A stretch of DNA of 64,000 nt from CAYXDO01 sp964463485 (GTDB taxonomy: Bacteria; Myxococcota; Kuafuiibacteriia; Kuafuiibacteriales; Kuafuiibacteriaceae). This document shows, piece by piece, positions 8,436 to 16,867 of this stretch (position 1 is its first letter; every line of letters begins with the position of its first letter). The stretch covers positions 41,493 to 105,492 of the forward strand of contig CAYXDO010000016.1 of NCBI GenBank assembly GCA_964463485.1, written 5' to 3'. The notes under the pieces were generated by a model. It did not search any database. It was given only the letters and a program-made list of their open reading frames with translations, and was not told where the DNA came from. Position numbers and translations under genes: made by a program.

Positions 8436-8772
8436 CGGTGCCCGGCTCCTCGATTCCGAGCGGTGCCCGGCACCGTCCGAAAAGGGGCGGCAGCACCGTC
8501 CGAAAAGGGGCGGCACCGTCCGAAAAGGGGCACCGGGCCTCCGAAAAGGGGCACCGGGCCCGGCACCGTCCGAAAAGGGGCACCGTCCGAAAAGGCACCG
8601 GGGCACCGTCCGAAAAGGCACCCCGCCCGATTCCGAGCGGTGCCCGCCCGATTCCGAGCGGTGCCCGCCCGATTCCGAGCGGTGCCCGGCACCGTCCGAA
8701 AAGGGGTGCCCGGCACCGTCCGAAAAGGGGGCAGCACCGTCCGAAAAGGGGGCACCGTCCGAAAAGGGCGGA
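8430..8772 (+). repeat. Dense array of short GGTGCC/GGCACC-centred repeats
   Basis: Two short units alternate: about ten full copies of CACCGTCCGAAAAGG (plus one partial near 8540), and five copies of CGATTCCGAGCGGTGCCCG. Where they abut they form the near-palindrome GGTGCCCGGCACC. Spacing is irregular, from 0 to about 20 bases. This resembles REP-like palindromic arrays rather than CRISPR. Because the units lack stops, long spurious open frames cross the array on both strands. It ends directly at the second 201-bp repeat copy. Confidence 0.9.
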
Positions 8773-8774
8773 GC

Positions 8775-8975
8775 GATGCTGGAAGCTCCGATTCCGAGCT
8801 TCGAACGGAGCCCGCCGCGATGAGTCCTAACGAGCCGCTCGGAGGCGGTTGCGGATGCGAGACGAGCGCGGAACGAGGCGCGCCAACACTCATCGCCGCC
8901 GCAGTCCTCGCCCTTCTGAAATCCCGTCGAAAGTCGCCGGGCCAACGCACGTGAGCGCAGCCCGTAGCTGCGACC
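8775..8975 (+). repeat. 201-bp direct repeat, copy 2 (orphan MYXO-CTERM coding tail)
   Basis: Second copy of 6235-6435, about 99 percent identical. It carries the MYXO-CTERM tail codons and the same stop (TGA at 8952-8954), but without the protease domain; instead the repeat array is fused directly upstream. It ends 45 bases before the 3' end of the PEGA/AgmX-like gene, which probably preserves the ancestral neighbour order. Confidence 0.95.
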
Positions 8976-9020
8976 TCGCTTCAGGCGATGGGTAGCCCGG
9001 CCAGGGCCGATGCCGCTCGT

Positions 9021-10361
9021 TCAAGGCACGAAACTGAACCTGTATCGTAGAATCTTCGCGGGCTCGACACGAATCAACCTCTCGATACTCACTCCGCCCG
9101 AGACCGCACGAATCTTCAGACAGCCCGCCGGCAGCACGGTCCTGGCGATGGGTGTCTCTCCGAGCGACCGATCCCCGTACCAAATCTCGCTGCGCGGTTG
9201 CGTGTCGATCGTGACGAAGCCAGGTGGAGCATTCGGAATCAACGCGCAGTCGTCGACTGCCAACGGAAAATCGATCGGCATCGGTTTGCCATCGAAGCTC
9301 GGAAATCGCCATCGCCGAACGGATTCGAAAACACACCCCTCGAGCTGTGTACCCACGAATTTCTCCGGCTGAACGCGGTACTCTGAGGTAGCTCCGGTCT
9401 CGAGAATCATGAAACTCACCGCCATGCGCCCTCCAACGCTCGACCCGGATCGACGGTGGTTTTCGAGACACTCTTGCAGCTCTGCTTTGTGCGCTCTGAG
9501 CTCCCGCAGTATGTCGTCGTCGGCGAGCACCTCAGGCCTTTCAGCGGGCGCAGGGAGCGCCGTTCCGCCCGTCTCGGCGGGCGGCGCGATCGCCTGGTGC
9601 GTCGGAAAGAGCGAAGTCGAAGGAGAAACGGCGCTCCGCGCTGGGTTGAGGTGCGCGAGCTTGCTTGGGCCCGTGGCCAAGTCCGGTTTGGGGCGTCGGT
9701 GCTTGCCGGAGAGAGTCGCAGTAAGACGACGATCCTCTGCTCGAGCCTCGAGCGTCACCATCAGCTCGCGTCGTGCGGCGCCCACCTCCACCATCAGCCG
9801 CGCGGATCGATATCCGGTCTTTTCGATTCGGACCTCGTGTAGCCCGCTCGCGACGGTGGCGGCGGGCGTTGGGGTGAGACTCGACATTTCGACCCCGTCG
9901 ATCCAAACCCGCGCGGACCCCGGCGTGCTATCGACACTCAGCTCGGAGAGAGTAGCCTCCGTCGGCACCGCTTCTAGGGTCGAGAGGCCAGGCGGCACTT
10001 CGTCCTTGGCAAACTCTCTCGGCTCCAAGCCCGTGGGGAGCATGGCCGGGAGCATGACTGCGACAACCACCACGAACGCCGCGAAGGCGAATACGGGCCG
10101 CCGCATCCCAACCCGGAGCATCGATCGCGACTCGCCGAGCCCCAGACGGTCGATGTGGGTCTCGCCGACGTACTCAGCCCGCTCGCCATGCTCGTTCCTG
10201 AGTCGGACTCGCTCGCGCTCGTGGGTGCCATCGCGACCGGACCGACTCTCGATTTCAGAGGTGAACTCGGAGTCCGAGGTAGTGACCTCGAGACGCTCCT
10301 CGACACGCTGCTCGAGGCCGCTCACGTGGTCCTGGTGTCGGCTTCGGATGCGAAAGAGCAT
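9021..10361 (-). CDS. Membrane-anchored PEGA / AgmX-like C-terminal domain protein
   Basis: 446 residues. An ~80-residue charged cytoplasmic N-terminus is followed by one membrane helix (FAFAAFVVVVAVMLPAMLP, about 91-109). Then comes a PEGA domain (TPGSARVWIDG to HEVRIEKTGY), a Pro-rich linker, and an AgmX/TonB-like C-terminal domain (ILRELRAHKAELQECLENH, GRMAVSFMI, RRWRFPSFDGKP) with two Cys at positions typical of the family. A second PEGA-like repeat (GFVTIDTQPRSEIWYGDRSL) ends it. Myxobacterial PEGA proteins often carry a kinase at the N-terminus; none is present here. It is probably periplasmic; its role is unknown. A decayed copy of its 5' end lies at 6468-6580. Confidence 0.75.
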   Translation of the reverse strand: MLFRIRSRHQDHVSGLEQRVEERLEVTTSDSEFTSEIESRSGRDGTHERERVRLRNEHGERAEYVGETHIDRLGLGESRSMLRVGMRRPVFAFAAFVVVVAVMLPAMLPTGLEPREFAKDEVPPGLSTLEAVPTEATLSELSVDSTPGSARVWIDGVEMSSLTPTPAATVASGLHEVRIEKTGYRSARLMVEVGAARRELMVTLEARAEDRRLTATLSGKHRRPKPDLATGPSKLAHLNPARSAVSPSTSLFPTHQAIAPPAETGGTALPAPAERPEVLADDDILRELRAHKAELQECLENHRRSGSSVGGRMAVSFMILETGATSEYRVQPEKFVGTQLEGCVFESVRRWRFPSFDGKPMPIDFPLAVDDCALIPNAPPGFVTIDTQPRSEIWYGDRSLGETPIARTVLPAGCLKIRAVSGGVSIERLIRVEPAKILRYRFSFVP

Positions 10362-10433
10362 CCCTCATCGTAGCCCTTTCGAGGTCGAGAAACACCTTCG
10401 GGACTGCGAAAACCGTTTGCGATCCGAATCCTG

Positions 10434-10660
10434 AAATGAGCGCCCAACCCCTTCGCTTTACTCGTCCTTGTCCATCAGCTGCCATGCCGCGCTCACCTTC
10501 ACTTTCGGCGCCGTACGCGGCGTCACTTCAAATCGATGTCGACTCATGTTCATCGCCGCTCCGGCCCTCGCGCCGTCCGTCGCCGAGCTCGCCGCGAGGT
10601 CTCGGTGGAAGCGTGCATCACCTTGCGCAGTCAGGCCCATCGGGTCGACCATGGCGAGTG
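10434..10660 (+). pseudogene. Decayed copy of the methyltransferase 5' region
   Basis: From 10436 the sequence closely follows the 5' end of the intact gene at 12137 (shared stretches include AACCGTTTGCGATCCGA upstream, then CGTCACTTCAAATCGA and CTCATGTTCATCGC). It carries an internal deletion of roughly 55-60 bases relative to the intact copy and loses similarity near 10600. The upstream match starts around 10345, so promoter and divergent gene start were duplicated too. The following lipoprotein frame happens to be continuous with it. Confidence 0.75.
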
Positions 10661-10663
10661 CGA

Positions 10664-11992
10664 ATGGTCCCCTTCGCGGAGGAATCGCGCCTCGGCGCCC
10701 GACGAGGTCGCTGGGTTTGCGGCGCTGTTTGCCTGGTGCTCCTTGCCGGATGTGGACAGCTTACCCTGCGGCTCCAGACCCCTGAGCTCGCCGGGCCCTC
10801 GATGGTCATCGGCCTCGTCTCGGAGAATCAAGTCTTCAGCCTGTCGACCTCCGAACCCTCTTGGTTCGACGTGCCGGCCGATGAGTCCGTTCGACCGGAG
10901 ATATTCGAATACGCGCGCACGTTGGAGCAGCTTGGGCTTCTCAGGGGTGCGCTGCCAGCCTCGGCGACGGGCGAGCTCCTCCCACTCCCGGCCAACGCAT
11001 ACACGGCGGTGATCGAGACGGACGAGGCGATTTGGTCCCGAGCCGAACCCACCAACACCGAGCTGTCGGCGTTTCGTTCGGATTTCGTTCCCGCAGACAG
11101 GACCGGCTGCCGGAGCTTCGAAGGCGAGTCCTTCTCACTCGAGATTACGAGCGCGAGCGTGCGTGGAATCGCGCTTGGCGACGATCGAGCGCTGATCCTC
11201 GCCGGAGAGCAAGTCGCTCTGTATCGGTATGGGAGCGGGATCGTGAGTACGGCGCGGCATTCCACGTGCGTCGCCGACGGCTTTCGCACGAATCAGGGTG
11301 CGATCGTCGGGGACTGCTCCGGTACGTTCTGGGAAGTGAGCGTTGGTGCCGACGGCGAAGCCTTGACGCTCACGTCGAGCCTTTCGCTTTCGACGTCTGC
11401 TCCTGTCCTTCGGGCGGACGGGGACGAGCTCGGCGACGAGATCTTCTCCATGGGCAGAGACGGTCGAGTCATGCGCCACGACCGTGCTGGCTCACAGGAG
11501 GTGGGAGCTCTTCCGGCGCTCGGCTCGGCAAACGAGACGCTCGGAGACCTGCGGTGGACGGGTCCAGGAGGGCTCTCGGCCGTCCTCGTGACCTCGACCG
11601 CGGTCCTGCGAGTGGCGGGAGGTCAAGGTCGGCTCGTCGAATCGGGCAGCGAGGTGGGTCTGGTGTCGATTGCGAGAGTTCCCGGGATTGGCGTCGTAGT
11701 GGCAGACTCGGAGAGCACGTTCTTCGTGGAGTCCAAGGACTCATACGAAAGGCTGGGGAGCGCGTCGCCGCCGAACTGGGTGCTGTCGATCGCTCCTTAT
11801 GAGGAGGCCTTCGTCTTTGGAACTCAGTTCGGAAACCTGGGCCAGTTCGTGCCCGCGGAAGGCTTCTGCGTGACCCAGAGACCCGTCGCGTTCGCAATCC
11901 ACGACATCTTGCCTTTGAATGGAGGGCGCCTGCTCCTGCTGGGCGAAGCCTCGAGAAACGCCTACTACGCGGAGTTGGCTGCGAAGCGCTGA
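10664..11992 (+). CDS. Lipoprotein, probable beta-propeller-like, unknown function
   Basis: 442 residues from ATG 10664; this start gives a lipoprotein signal (RRGRWVCGAVCLVLLAGC). The frame is open upstream to 10436, but that part is the decayed methyltransferase copy. The mature part is beta-rich with recurring short turns (LGDDRALILAGEQVALYRYG, MGRDGRVMRHDRAG, VVVADSESTFFVE), suggesting a propeller fold. No family is recognised and no catalytic residues can be named. It sits between two copies of the same duplicated DNA (10345-10600 and 12040-12330), so it may have been duplicated or inserted as a unit. Confidence 0.7.
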   Translation: MVPFAEESRLGARRGRWVCGAVCLVLLAGCGQLTLRLQTPELAGPSMVIGLVSENQVFSLSTSEPSWFDVPADESVRPEIFEYARTLEQLGLLRGALPASATGELLPLPANAYTAVIETDEAIWSRAEPTNTELSAFRSDFVPADRTGCRSFEGESFSLEITSASVRGIALGDDRALILAGEQVALYRYGSGIVSTARHSTCVADGFRTNQGAIVGDCSGTFWEVSVGADGEALTLTSSLSLSTSAPVLRADGDELGDEIFSMGRDGRVMRHDRAGSQEVGALPALGSANETLGDLRWTGPGGLSAVLVTSTAVLRVAGGQGRLVESGSEVGLVSIARVPGIGVVVADSESTFFVESKDSYERLGSASPPNWVLSIAPYEEAFVFGTQFGNLGQFVPAEGFCVTQRPVAFAIHDILPLNGGRLLLLGEASRNAYYAELAAKR

Positions 11993-12039
11993 TCACGCCG
12001 CTTGCTCCGACCCGTAAGGTCAAGCCGCACCCGTCCCAA

Positions 12040-12330
12040 TGGGCTTCGGATTCGATAGAGCATCGCCCATCGTAGCGCTTCGGGGTTGAGAAAGTCCGTC
12101 CGCACTGCGAAAACCGTTTGCGATCCGAGCGCTGAAATGAGCCGCCCAACCTTTTCGCTCTTGCTCCTCCTCACCTATGCCGCGCTCACTTTTGGGCTCC
12201 GCACGTGGCGTCACTTCAAATCGACGGGCTCGAGCGGTTTTCGCGGCCTGTCTGGTCGCGCTGGCTCACCCGAATGGATCGGAGGACTCATGTTCATCGC
12301 GGCGATCGGCCTGAGCCTCTCGGCGCCCGT
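12040..12330 (+). repeat. Direct repeat, intact copy (partner of about 10345-10600)
   Basis: Includes the divergent start of a PEGA-like gene on the minus strand (CTCTATCGAATCCGAAGCC after ATG at 12061, cut after about eight codons), the intergenic region, and the methyltransferase 5' end. The other copy lies before the lipoprotein gene and is degraded. Identity by eye is roughly 75-85 percent with one larger gap. Confidence 0.7.
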
Positions 12331-12751
12331 CGCCGAGCTCGGCGGACTCGTCGAGGGCCTCCCTCGCCACAGCTGGGTCGACGCGATCTCGCTCGGCTCG
12401 TTGCTGATCGGGACCTGCGGAACGTGGGCGGCTCAGTCGGCGATGGGAGCTTCGTGGAGAATCGGCGTGGGAGAGTCCGAGCGTACGGAGCTCGTCGTCG
12501 GAACAGGGCCGTTTCGGTGGATCCGAAATCCAATCTTCACTTTCATGATCATCAGCAGCGCCGGGTTCGCCACGTTTCTGCCAAACGTGCTCTCGCTCGG
12601 CTCGGTCGTGTGTTTGGTGATCGCCGTGGAGCTTCAGGTGCGCTTCGCCGAAGAGCCGTACCTTCGGCGAATTCACGGCGATTCGTACGACGAGTACTGC
12701 CGTAGCGTAGGCCGCTTCTTGCCGGGCTTGGGCCGACTCGGTCGGCGGTGA
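12137..12751 (+). CDS. Integral-membrane methyltransferase (isoprenylcysteine/phospholipid methyltransferase family)
   Basis: 204 residues from ATG 12137. Four to five hydrophobic helices (LLLLLTYAALTFGL, FIAAIGLSLSAPVAEL, SLGSLLIGTCGTWAAQ, LPNVLSLGSVVCLVIAVEL). The C-terminal signature of the PEMT/ICMT superfamily is present: GPFRWIRNPIF, then VRFAEEPYLRRIHG and SYDEYCRSVGRFLPG, the S-adenosylmethionine-binding region. By family it methylates a lipid or prenylated substrate in the membrane; the actual substrate is unknown. A truncated copy of its 5' end lies at 10434. Confidence 0.85.
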   Translation: MSRPTFSLLLLLTYAALTFGLRTWRHFKSTGSSGFRGLSGRAGSPEWIGGLMFIAAIGLSLSAPVAELGGLVEGLPRHSWVDAISLGSLLIGTCGTWAAQSAMGASWRIGVGESERTELVVGTGPFRWIRNPIFTFMIISSAGFATFLPNVLSLGSVVCLVIAVELQVRFAEEPYLRRIHGDSYDEYCRSVGRFLPGLGRLGRR

Positions 12752-12851
12752 TTCGAGCTGCGAGAATTTCGGCGAGCCCACGTGATTTTTCCCTTCAATC
12801 GCCCAACCCATTGGGTCCGACGCTGGCACGAGCGATGCGTCTGTCCTTTCC

Positions 12852-13694
12852 ATGAGCACCCCATCCGGCCGCACGCCTGCCCGGATGTACGCTGGGAGAC
12901 CTTCGAGACCTCGTAGGGCAGGGCGGGCGTGGCTCCCTCGGTTCGGCTGGGGGCTCACTCGGTTGCTCATTCTGCTACTCACACCGTTACTCGTGTGTTG
13001 CTCCCGGGCGCAGCCCCCATCGAGCACCGTCGCCTCCGAGGTCGAGCGCTCTCGTCCGGAGTGTCTTCCCGCGACCGAGCGCGTCGGGGCGCGCTGGCCC
13101 GCGCAACCGGCGTGTCGCGAGCCCCCGCGGGAGGCGGAATCGAGCCTCACGTCGTTCGCACCGGCAAAGTTCCCACCGCGAGCGACCGGCGACCTTCACT
13201 TTGTCGATCCGGTGAGCGGTGAGTTGGTGAATCCGAGCTGCGGGAACGGACTTACCGAGGAGGGAGAGGAGTGCGACTTTGGCGATCCGGCCGGGAGCTG
13301 CCCTGAAGGCCGAGAGTGCTCGAGCGCCTGCACGTGCCAAACTCTGCCGGGCTGCGGGGATGGCTCCGTAGCGCCGCCGGAGCTCTGTGACCCCTCGGCG
13401 CCTTCCGACGGATGCCCCAAGGGCTCCAGCTGCTCGGCGACCTGCGACGTCTGCGCCCCGTTCTGCGGCAATGGGGTCCTCGAGGAGCAGGAGAGTTGCG
13501 ATCCGAGCGCAACTCCCAGCGGGTGCCTGTTCGCGCTCACCTGCTCGAACGAGTGCAGATGCGTTACTCCTCCGGACTGCGGCAACGGCGTCCTCGACGC
13601 GTTGGAAGGTTGCGACCCTCCCGCCAACGCTTGTGCCACAGAGACGACCTGCTTCCCTCAGTTGTGCGTCTGCGTCCCGATGAATGCCAAGTGA
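12852..13694 (+). CDS. Cys-rich lipoprotein with DUF4215-like repeats
   Basis: 280 residues. A ~30-residue Arg-rich lead, then a lipoprotein signal (LLILLLTPLLVCC). After a ~100-residue spacer come four Cys-rich modules built on the theme C-G-N/D-G-x-V-x-x-x-E-x-C-D-P (NPSCGNGLTEEGEECDFGD, GCGDGSVAPPELCDPSA, FCGNGVLEEQESCDPSA, DCGNGVLDALEGCDPPA), typical of the myxobacterial DUF4215/MYXO-CYS surface repeats. No enzymatic domain is present. It is probably an outer-membrane surface protein; the ligand is unknown. A shorter start further in would be needed for a normal-length signal peptide. Confidence 0.7.
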   Translation: MSTPSGRTPARMYAGRPSRPRRAGRAWLPRFGWGLTRLLILLLTPLLVCCSRAQPPSSTVASEVERSRPECLPATERVGARWPAQPACREPPREAESSLTSFAPAKFPPRATGDLHFVDPVSGELVNPSCGNGLTEEGEECDFGDPAGSCPEGRECSSACTCQTLPGCGDGSVAPPELCDPSAPSDGCPKGSSCSATCDVCAPFCGNGVLEEQESCDPSATPSGCLFALTCSNECRCVTPPDCGNGVLDALEGCDPPANACATETTCFPQLCVCVPMNAK

Positions 13695-13741
13695 GGTCGT
13701 AATCCTCGGCCCGCACCTCCCGAACGCGGTAGGATCGACGC

Positions 13742-14452
13742 GTGGCCGCCGACACTTGCGTCGTGATCGCGACCTGGGAGGGGTCCGATCCTGCCCACCT
13801 CGAGCGGCTCGCCGAATCGCTGCGGTCCGTCGCGCCCGGCCGCGAACACTCGACCTGTCTCGTCATCAACGGATCGGATGGTCGTCACGCGCGCCTGAGC
13901 GCTCGCTTCGACCTCACACTCACTCGCGACAATGTTGGATTCAACCTCGGCGCGTGGGACGCCGCGTGGCGTCAAACCAGCGCGGATCGCTACCTCTTCC
14001 TTCAAGATGAATGCACCCTCCGCCGAAAGGGATGGCTCCTCGCCTTCGAGCGGGCCTTCGAACCAGGCGTGGGTTTGGTCGGCGAGCAACTCAGGAGACC
14101 ATGGAACAAGCCCTGGGATGAGCTCACCTCCGAGACGAATCGCGACTTCGAACGCGCTCGTACCTACCGCACCCTCTTGCGCGAGTGGGGCGTGGCCGAG
14201 GGTCTCACTGCTCGGCACCTCACCACGGTCGTCCAGTACACCTCGAGGGAAGTCCTCGAGGCCGTCGGCGGATACCGCGCGGAGTCGACCTACCCGCGCG
14301 CGATCGCCGCGGAGATCGCGTTCTCGCGTAGCATCGAGGCCCGCGGGCTGTCCTTGGTGCAAGTGGGCCGTCGCCGCCACACCTTCGTCGGCCACCCCCA
14401 GTGGCCTCGCGACGGGCTATTCGATCGCGTCCGTCGATCGCTTTGGCGTTAG
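13742..14452 (+). CDS. Glycosyltransferase-like protein (GT-A fold, GT2-like)
   Basis: 236 residues from GTG 13742. The N-terminus (CVVIATWEGSDPAHLERLAE) starts like a GT2 Rossmann-type strand. TRDNVGFNLGAWDAAW is the usual N-x-G-F-N-x-G sugar-nucleotide loop, and YLFLQDECTLRRKGWL fills the place of the metal-binding D-x-D strand, with Asp-Glu-Cys in place of a clear DxD. No membrane segment or signal is present. It stands alone, with no polysaccharide cluster around it. Activity is plausible but unproven. Confidence 0.65.
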   Translation: MAADTCVVIATWEGSDPAHLERLAESLRSVAPGREHSTCLVINGSDGRHARLSARFDLTLTRDNVGFNLGAWDAAWRQTSADRYLFLQDECTLRRKGWLLAFERAFEPGVGLVGEQLRRPWNKPWDELTSETNRDFERARTYRTLLREWGVAEGLTARHLTTVVQYTSREVLEAVGGYRAESTYPRAIAAEIAFSRSIEARGLSLVQVGRRRHTFVGHPQWPRDGLFDRVRRSLWR

Positions 14453-14485
14453 AGCATCCGGCGATCGCTGAGCCCTACTCCAATT

Positions 14486-16120
14486 TCAGAACACTTCGAT
14501 CGTCCGCCGGCCGATCACCGAGAGGTTTCCGTTGGAGTCCTCGGCGATCAGCTCGAGCGAGTGCCCGCAAGGAGCGAGCCCTGGGAGAGTCACGGTGCCG
14601 GCGAATCCGACGTTCGGACACTCCGCGTAGCCCGGATAGACCTCGCAAACGTCGGGTCTCGCCTGCCCGCGTGGGAAGGTCGCGAGCTCACTCCCGTCGA
14701 CGACCGCGCGTATGACCACAGAACCTCCGTCATCGAGCACCCATCCGGAAATAGGCACGGAGCCGTTCGGACCCACACTCAGCGCCGCTCCCGAAGCGGG
14801 AGAGTCGAGCGTTCCGAAGGGCGCTCTGCGCATCAAGAGGTCTTCGAGCAGGGTGCCGATCGTGTCGAACGATCCGAGCGCGAGGTAGGCCCGGCCGCGC
14901 ACGGTCCCACCTGCTTTGATCCCAAACGATTGAACGGCCCGCACGTTGTGAAAGTAAGGTGCGCTGGATCCATCGCCGGACCAGGCCTGAAACAGGGCGA
15001 CCGCGTTGTCGTGCCGAAGCCCGACTCCATAGTCCCGAGCGGCGTGCTGCCAAGTCACCCACGGTGAGGGACTCTGAAAGGTCCGAGTCCGAAAGCCGTC
15101 GTTGGCGAGTTGATCGATGATGATTTCGGCGCCGGTCGGATCGAGGAGCACCGGCAGATCGGTGCCCGGCGACCCCTTGGCCGCGTATAGCGTCGGAAAT
15201 TCCTGGGTAGTCGCCGCGTGGTCGATCGCCTCCGACGAGTCGAGTTGCATACTCAGCTCCACGACGTTCGAATGAACGAACCGAAAACCCAGCTCATAGG
15301 TGACTCCGACCGGATCGCCGGCCCCCGAGCAACCCGAGCGCCGACAGTCTGGCGCGGCCCAGTCCGGGTTCCACTGAAGCGGCGTGAGTGTCGCGATCAT
15401 GCGAGCTCCGTCGAGCCGAACCGTCGCGGTCGCGCCGCGCCCGCACTCGTCTCCACCCTGGACCGGATCCCAGCCGAGAAACGTGATCGAGTCTCCGCAT
15501 GGGTTGGTCCCTTGGCAGCTCGCGTCGTGGGCACAGCCTTGAAACATTCGCTCGGGATCGTAGAGCGCCACCTGGACTTCTCGGCCGGTGTCGTTGGCGT
15601 CGATCGTGTTGGATCCCGGCTGGCCCTGCATCCCGAAGAAAACGACGGTGCCTCCCCAATTCAATCGGATCCCGATCTCGGCGACTCCACCCGGACCCAC
15701 GAGATACTGATCCGTGTGCCCCGTCCTGACCTCGCGAAAAGTGGGCGGGGCGATGTCAGGCAGCCCCATAGCCCAAGGGTCTGGGTCCGGAGGAGGAATC
15801 TGCGGCGGCGGGCAAATGACTCGAGCGTCCTCGAATCCGGCGTCTTGGGCCTCGACTGCATCGGTCGTCTCAACATCGCCAGGCCCGTCCATCGAGAAGC
15901 CCACCTCAGGAGTCATCACCGAAGAATCGGGCACGCTCGAGTCGAGGTCTGGCGCATCACGAGTTGTCGCGTCCGAGGTGGTGTCAGGCCTCGGAACCGC
16001 GTCCACCACGTCTGAGTCCGGCCCTCGCGCGTCGGGTCCGACCCCGGGCGTCGAGCTCTCGGAGCAACCGAGCGCAAGCCACATCGTGACCTTCAGAGTC
16101 GGAGCTCGCAGTCGCTTCAC
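14486..16120 (-). CDS. Secreted lipoprotein with C-terminal Ig-like domain, unknown function
   Basis: 544 residues from GTG 16120. The signal MKRLRAPTLKVTMWLALGC ends in a lipobox. An Asp/Ser/Thr/Pro-rich linker of ~90 residues, typical of myxobacterial surface lipoproteins, precedes a large beta-rich domain (about 120-430) with paired Cys. The C-terminal ~100 residues form a recurring bacterial Ig-like module (VPISGWVLDDGGSVVIRAVV, then ARPDVCEVYPGYAECPNVGF). The large domain resembles no family I can name; its beta-strand content would suit a carbohydrate- or surface-binding role, but that is a guess. It is monocistronic, convergent with the glycosyltransferase-like gene. Confidence 0.75.
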   Translation of the reverse strand: MKRLRAPTLKVTMWLALGCSESSTPGVGPDARGPDSDVVDAVPRPDTTSDATTRDAPDLDSSVPDSSVMTPEVGFSMDGPGDVETTDAVEAQDAGFEDARVICPPPQIPPPDPDPWAMGLPDIAPPTFREVRTGHTDQYLVGPGGVAEIGIRLNWGGTVVFFGMQGQPGSNTIDANDTGREVQVALYDPERMFQGCAHDASCQGTNPCGDSITFLGWDPVQGGDECGRGATATVRLDGARMIATLTPLQWNPDWAAPDCRRSGCSGAGDPVGVTYELGFRFVHSNVVELSMQLDSSEAIDHAATTQEFPTLYAAKGSPGTDLPVLLDPTGAEIIIDQLANDGFRTRTFQSPSPWVTWQHAARDYGVGLRHDNAVALFQAWSGDGSSAPYFHNVRAVQSFGIKAGGTVRGRAYLALGSFDTIGTLLEDLLMRRAPFGTLDSPASGAALSVGPNGSVPISGWVLDDGGSVVIRAVVDGSELATFPRGQARPDVCEVYPGYAECPNVGFAGTVTLPGLAPCGHSLELIAEDSNGNLSVIGRRTIEVF

Positions 16121-16157
16121 GGCGCCGAACCTTCCGAGACCCGTCGCGTCCAGTCAA

Positions 16158-16733
16158 TCAGCGCCGCGGATCGCGAGGGAGCGGCACGATGCGCTCCCGC
16201 CGGTGTGAGCTGGTCATCCTCGGGCGCTCCCGACGCAGGCTCGGTCCATCGAACGCCGCGAGGATTCGCCTCTGGACCAACCAGAGCGGCGTGTCCGCCG
16301 CCGAAAACGCGGAGAGCTCCGCGATCTCGAAGACCTCGCCGCCCTGGGCCCGCGGATCGAAGCCAAAAGCCTCCTCGATCAGCGGTGCCTCCTCGAAGTC
16401 CTTCATCCTGAGCAACTCACACTCGCGTCGGAACGGGAATCGCTTGCCATGGGGGCGTCGGAGCTCGGCTCTCGGTCGGGGCTCCGAGCGCACGCCGACG
16501 ACTCGCACCAAGTGAGTGGCCTGGGCGTGCTGAGTTAGCAGGATGACGTCCCCGACCGCCGGATCGTCGAGGGAGTAAGCGTCGTCCTCACTCGCGTGCA
16601 GGAAAAACCGATCCCCTGGCTCGAACACGCGGCTCTCCGGATCGCTCGGACCATACGCCAACATGCCCTCCTCGAGCGTCACACTCTTGACCCATCGGAT
16701 CTGGGCCGGCGACAACGCAAGCGGTCCGGGCAC
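16158..16733 (-). CDS. Conserved hypothetical protein
   Basis: 191 residues from GTG 16733. The first half is beta-rich with FEPGDRFFLHASEDD, VGDVILLTQHAQATHLVRVV, a pattern reminiscent of small PUA/EVE-type or SH3-like barrels, but this is weak. It is Arg-rich at the C-terminus (RRERPRMTSSHRRERIVPL). No signal peptide, so probably cytoplasmic. It is divergent from the sulfatase gene (134 bases between starts) and about 40 bases upstream of the lipoprotein gene that ends at 14486. Function unknown. Confidence 0.6.
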   Translation of the reverse strand: MPGPLALSPAQIRWVKSVTLEEGMLAYGPSDPESRVFEPGDRFFLHASEDDAYSLDDPAVGDVILLTQHAQATHLVRVVGVRSEPRPRAELRRPHGKRFPFRRECELLRMKDFEEAPLIEEAFGFDPRAQGGEVFEIAELSAFSAADTPLWLVQRRILAAFDGPSLRRERPRMTSSHRRERIVPLPRDPRR

Positions 16734-16867
16734 GAGATCATGAAGGTAGCAGGCCCCGTCGACGTTTGTAAGGTCGCAGTGCCCACTCTCTCGTGTTATG
16801 AGACTCCGGTGAGTCGTCCGCCCGACCTTCTGAAACGCGCGAGCGAGTCGCGAGCGAGCGCACGGAC

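Noticed and set aside
8430..8772. CRISPR array
   Set aside because: Repeats are short (15-19 bases), of two types, with irregular spacing down to zero; there are no regular unique spacers and no intact cas genes.
8158..8954. Several long open frames on both strands through 8.2-8.9 kb
   Set aside because: They are open only because the short repeat units contain no stops; the peptides are repetitive (for example TVRKG, SEKG) and no start or domain supports them.
10436..10663. Extended N-terminus of the lipoprotein gene from ATG 10436
   Set aside because: These codons are the duplicated, decayed methyltransferase start; ATG 10664 gives a normal lipoprotein signal.
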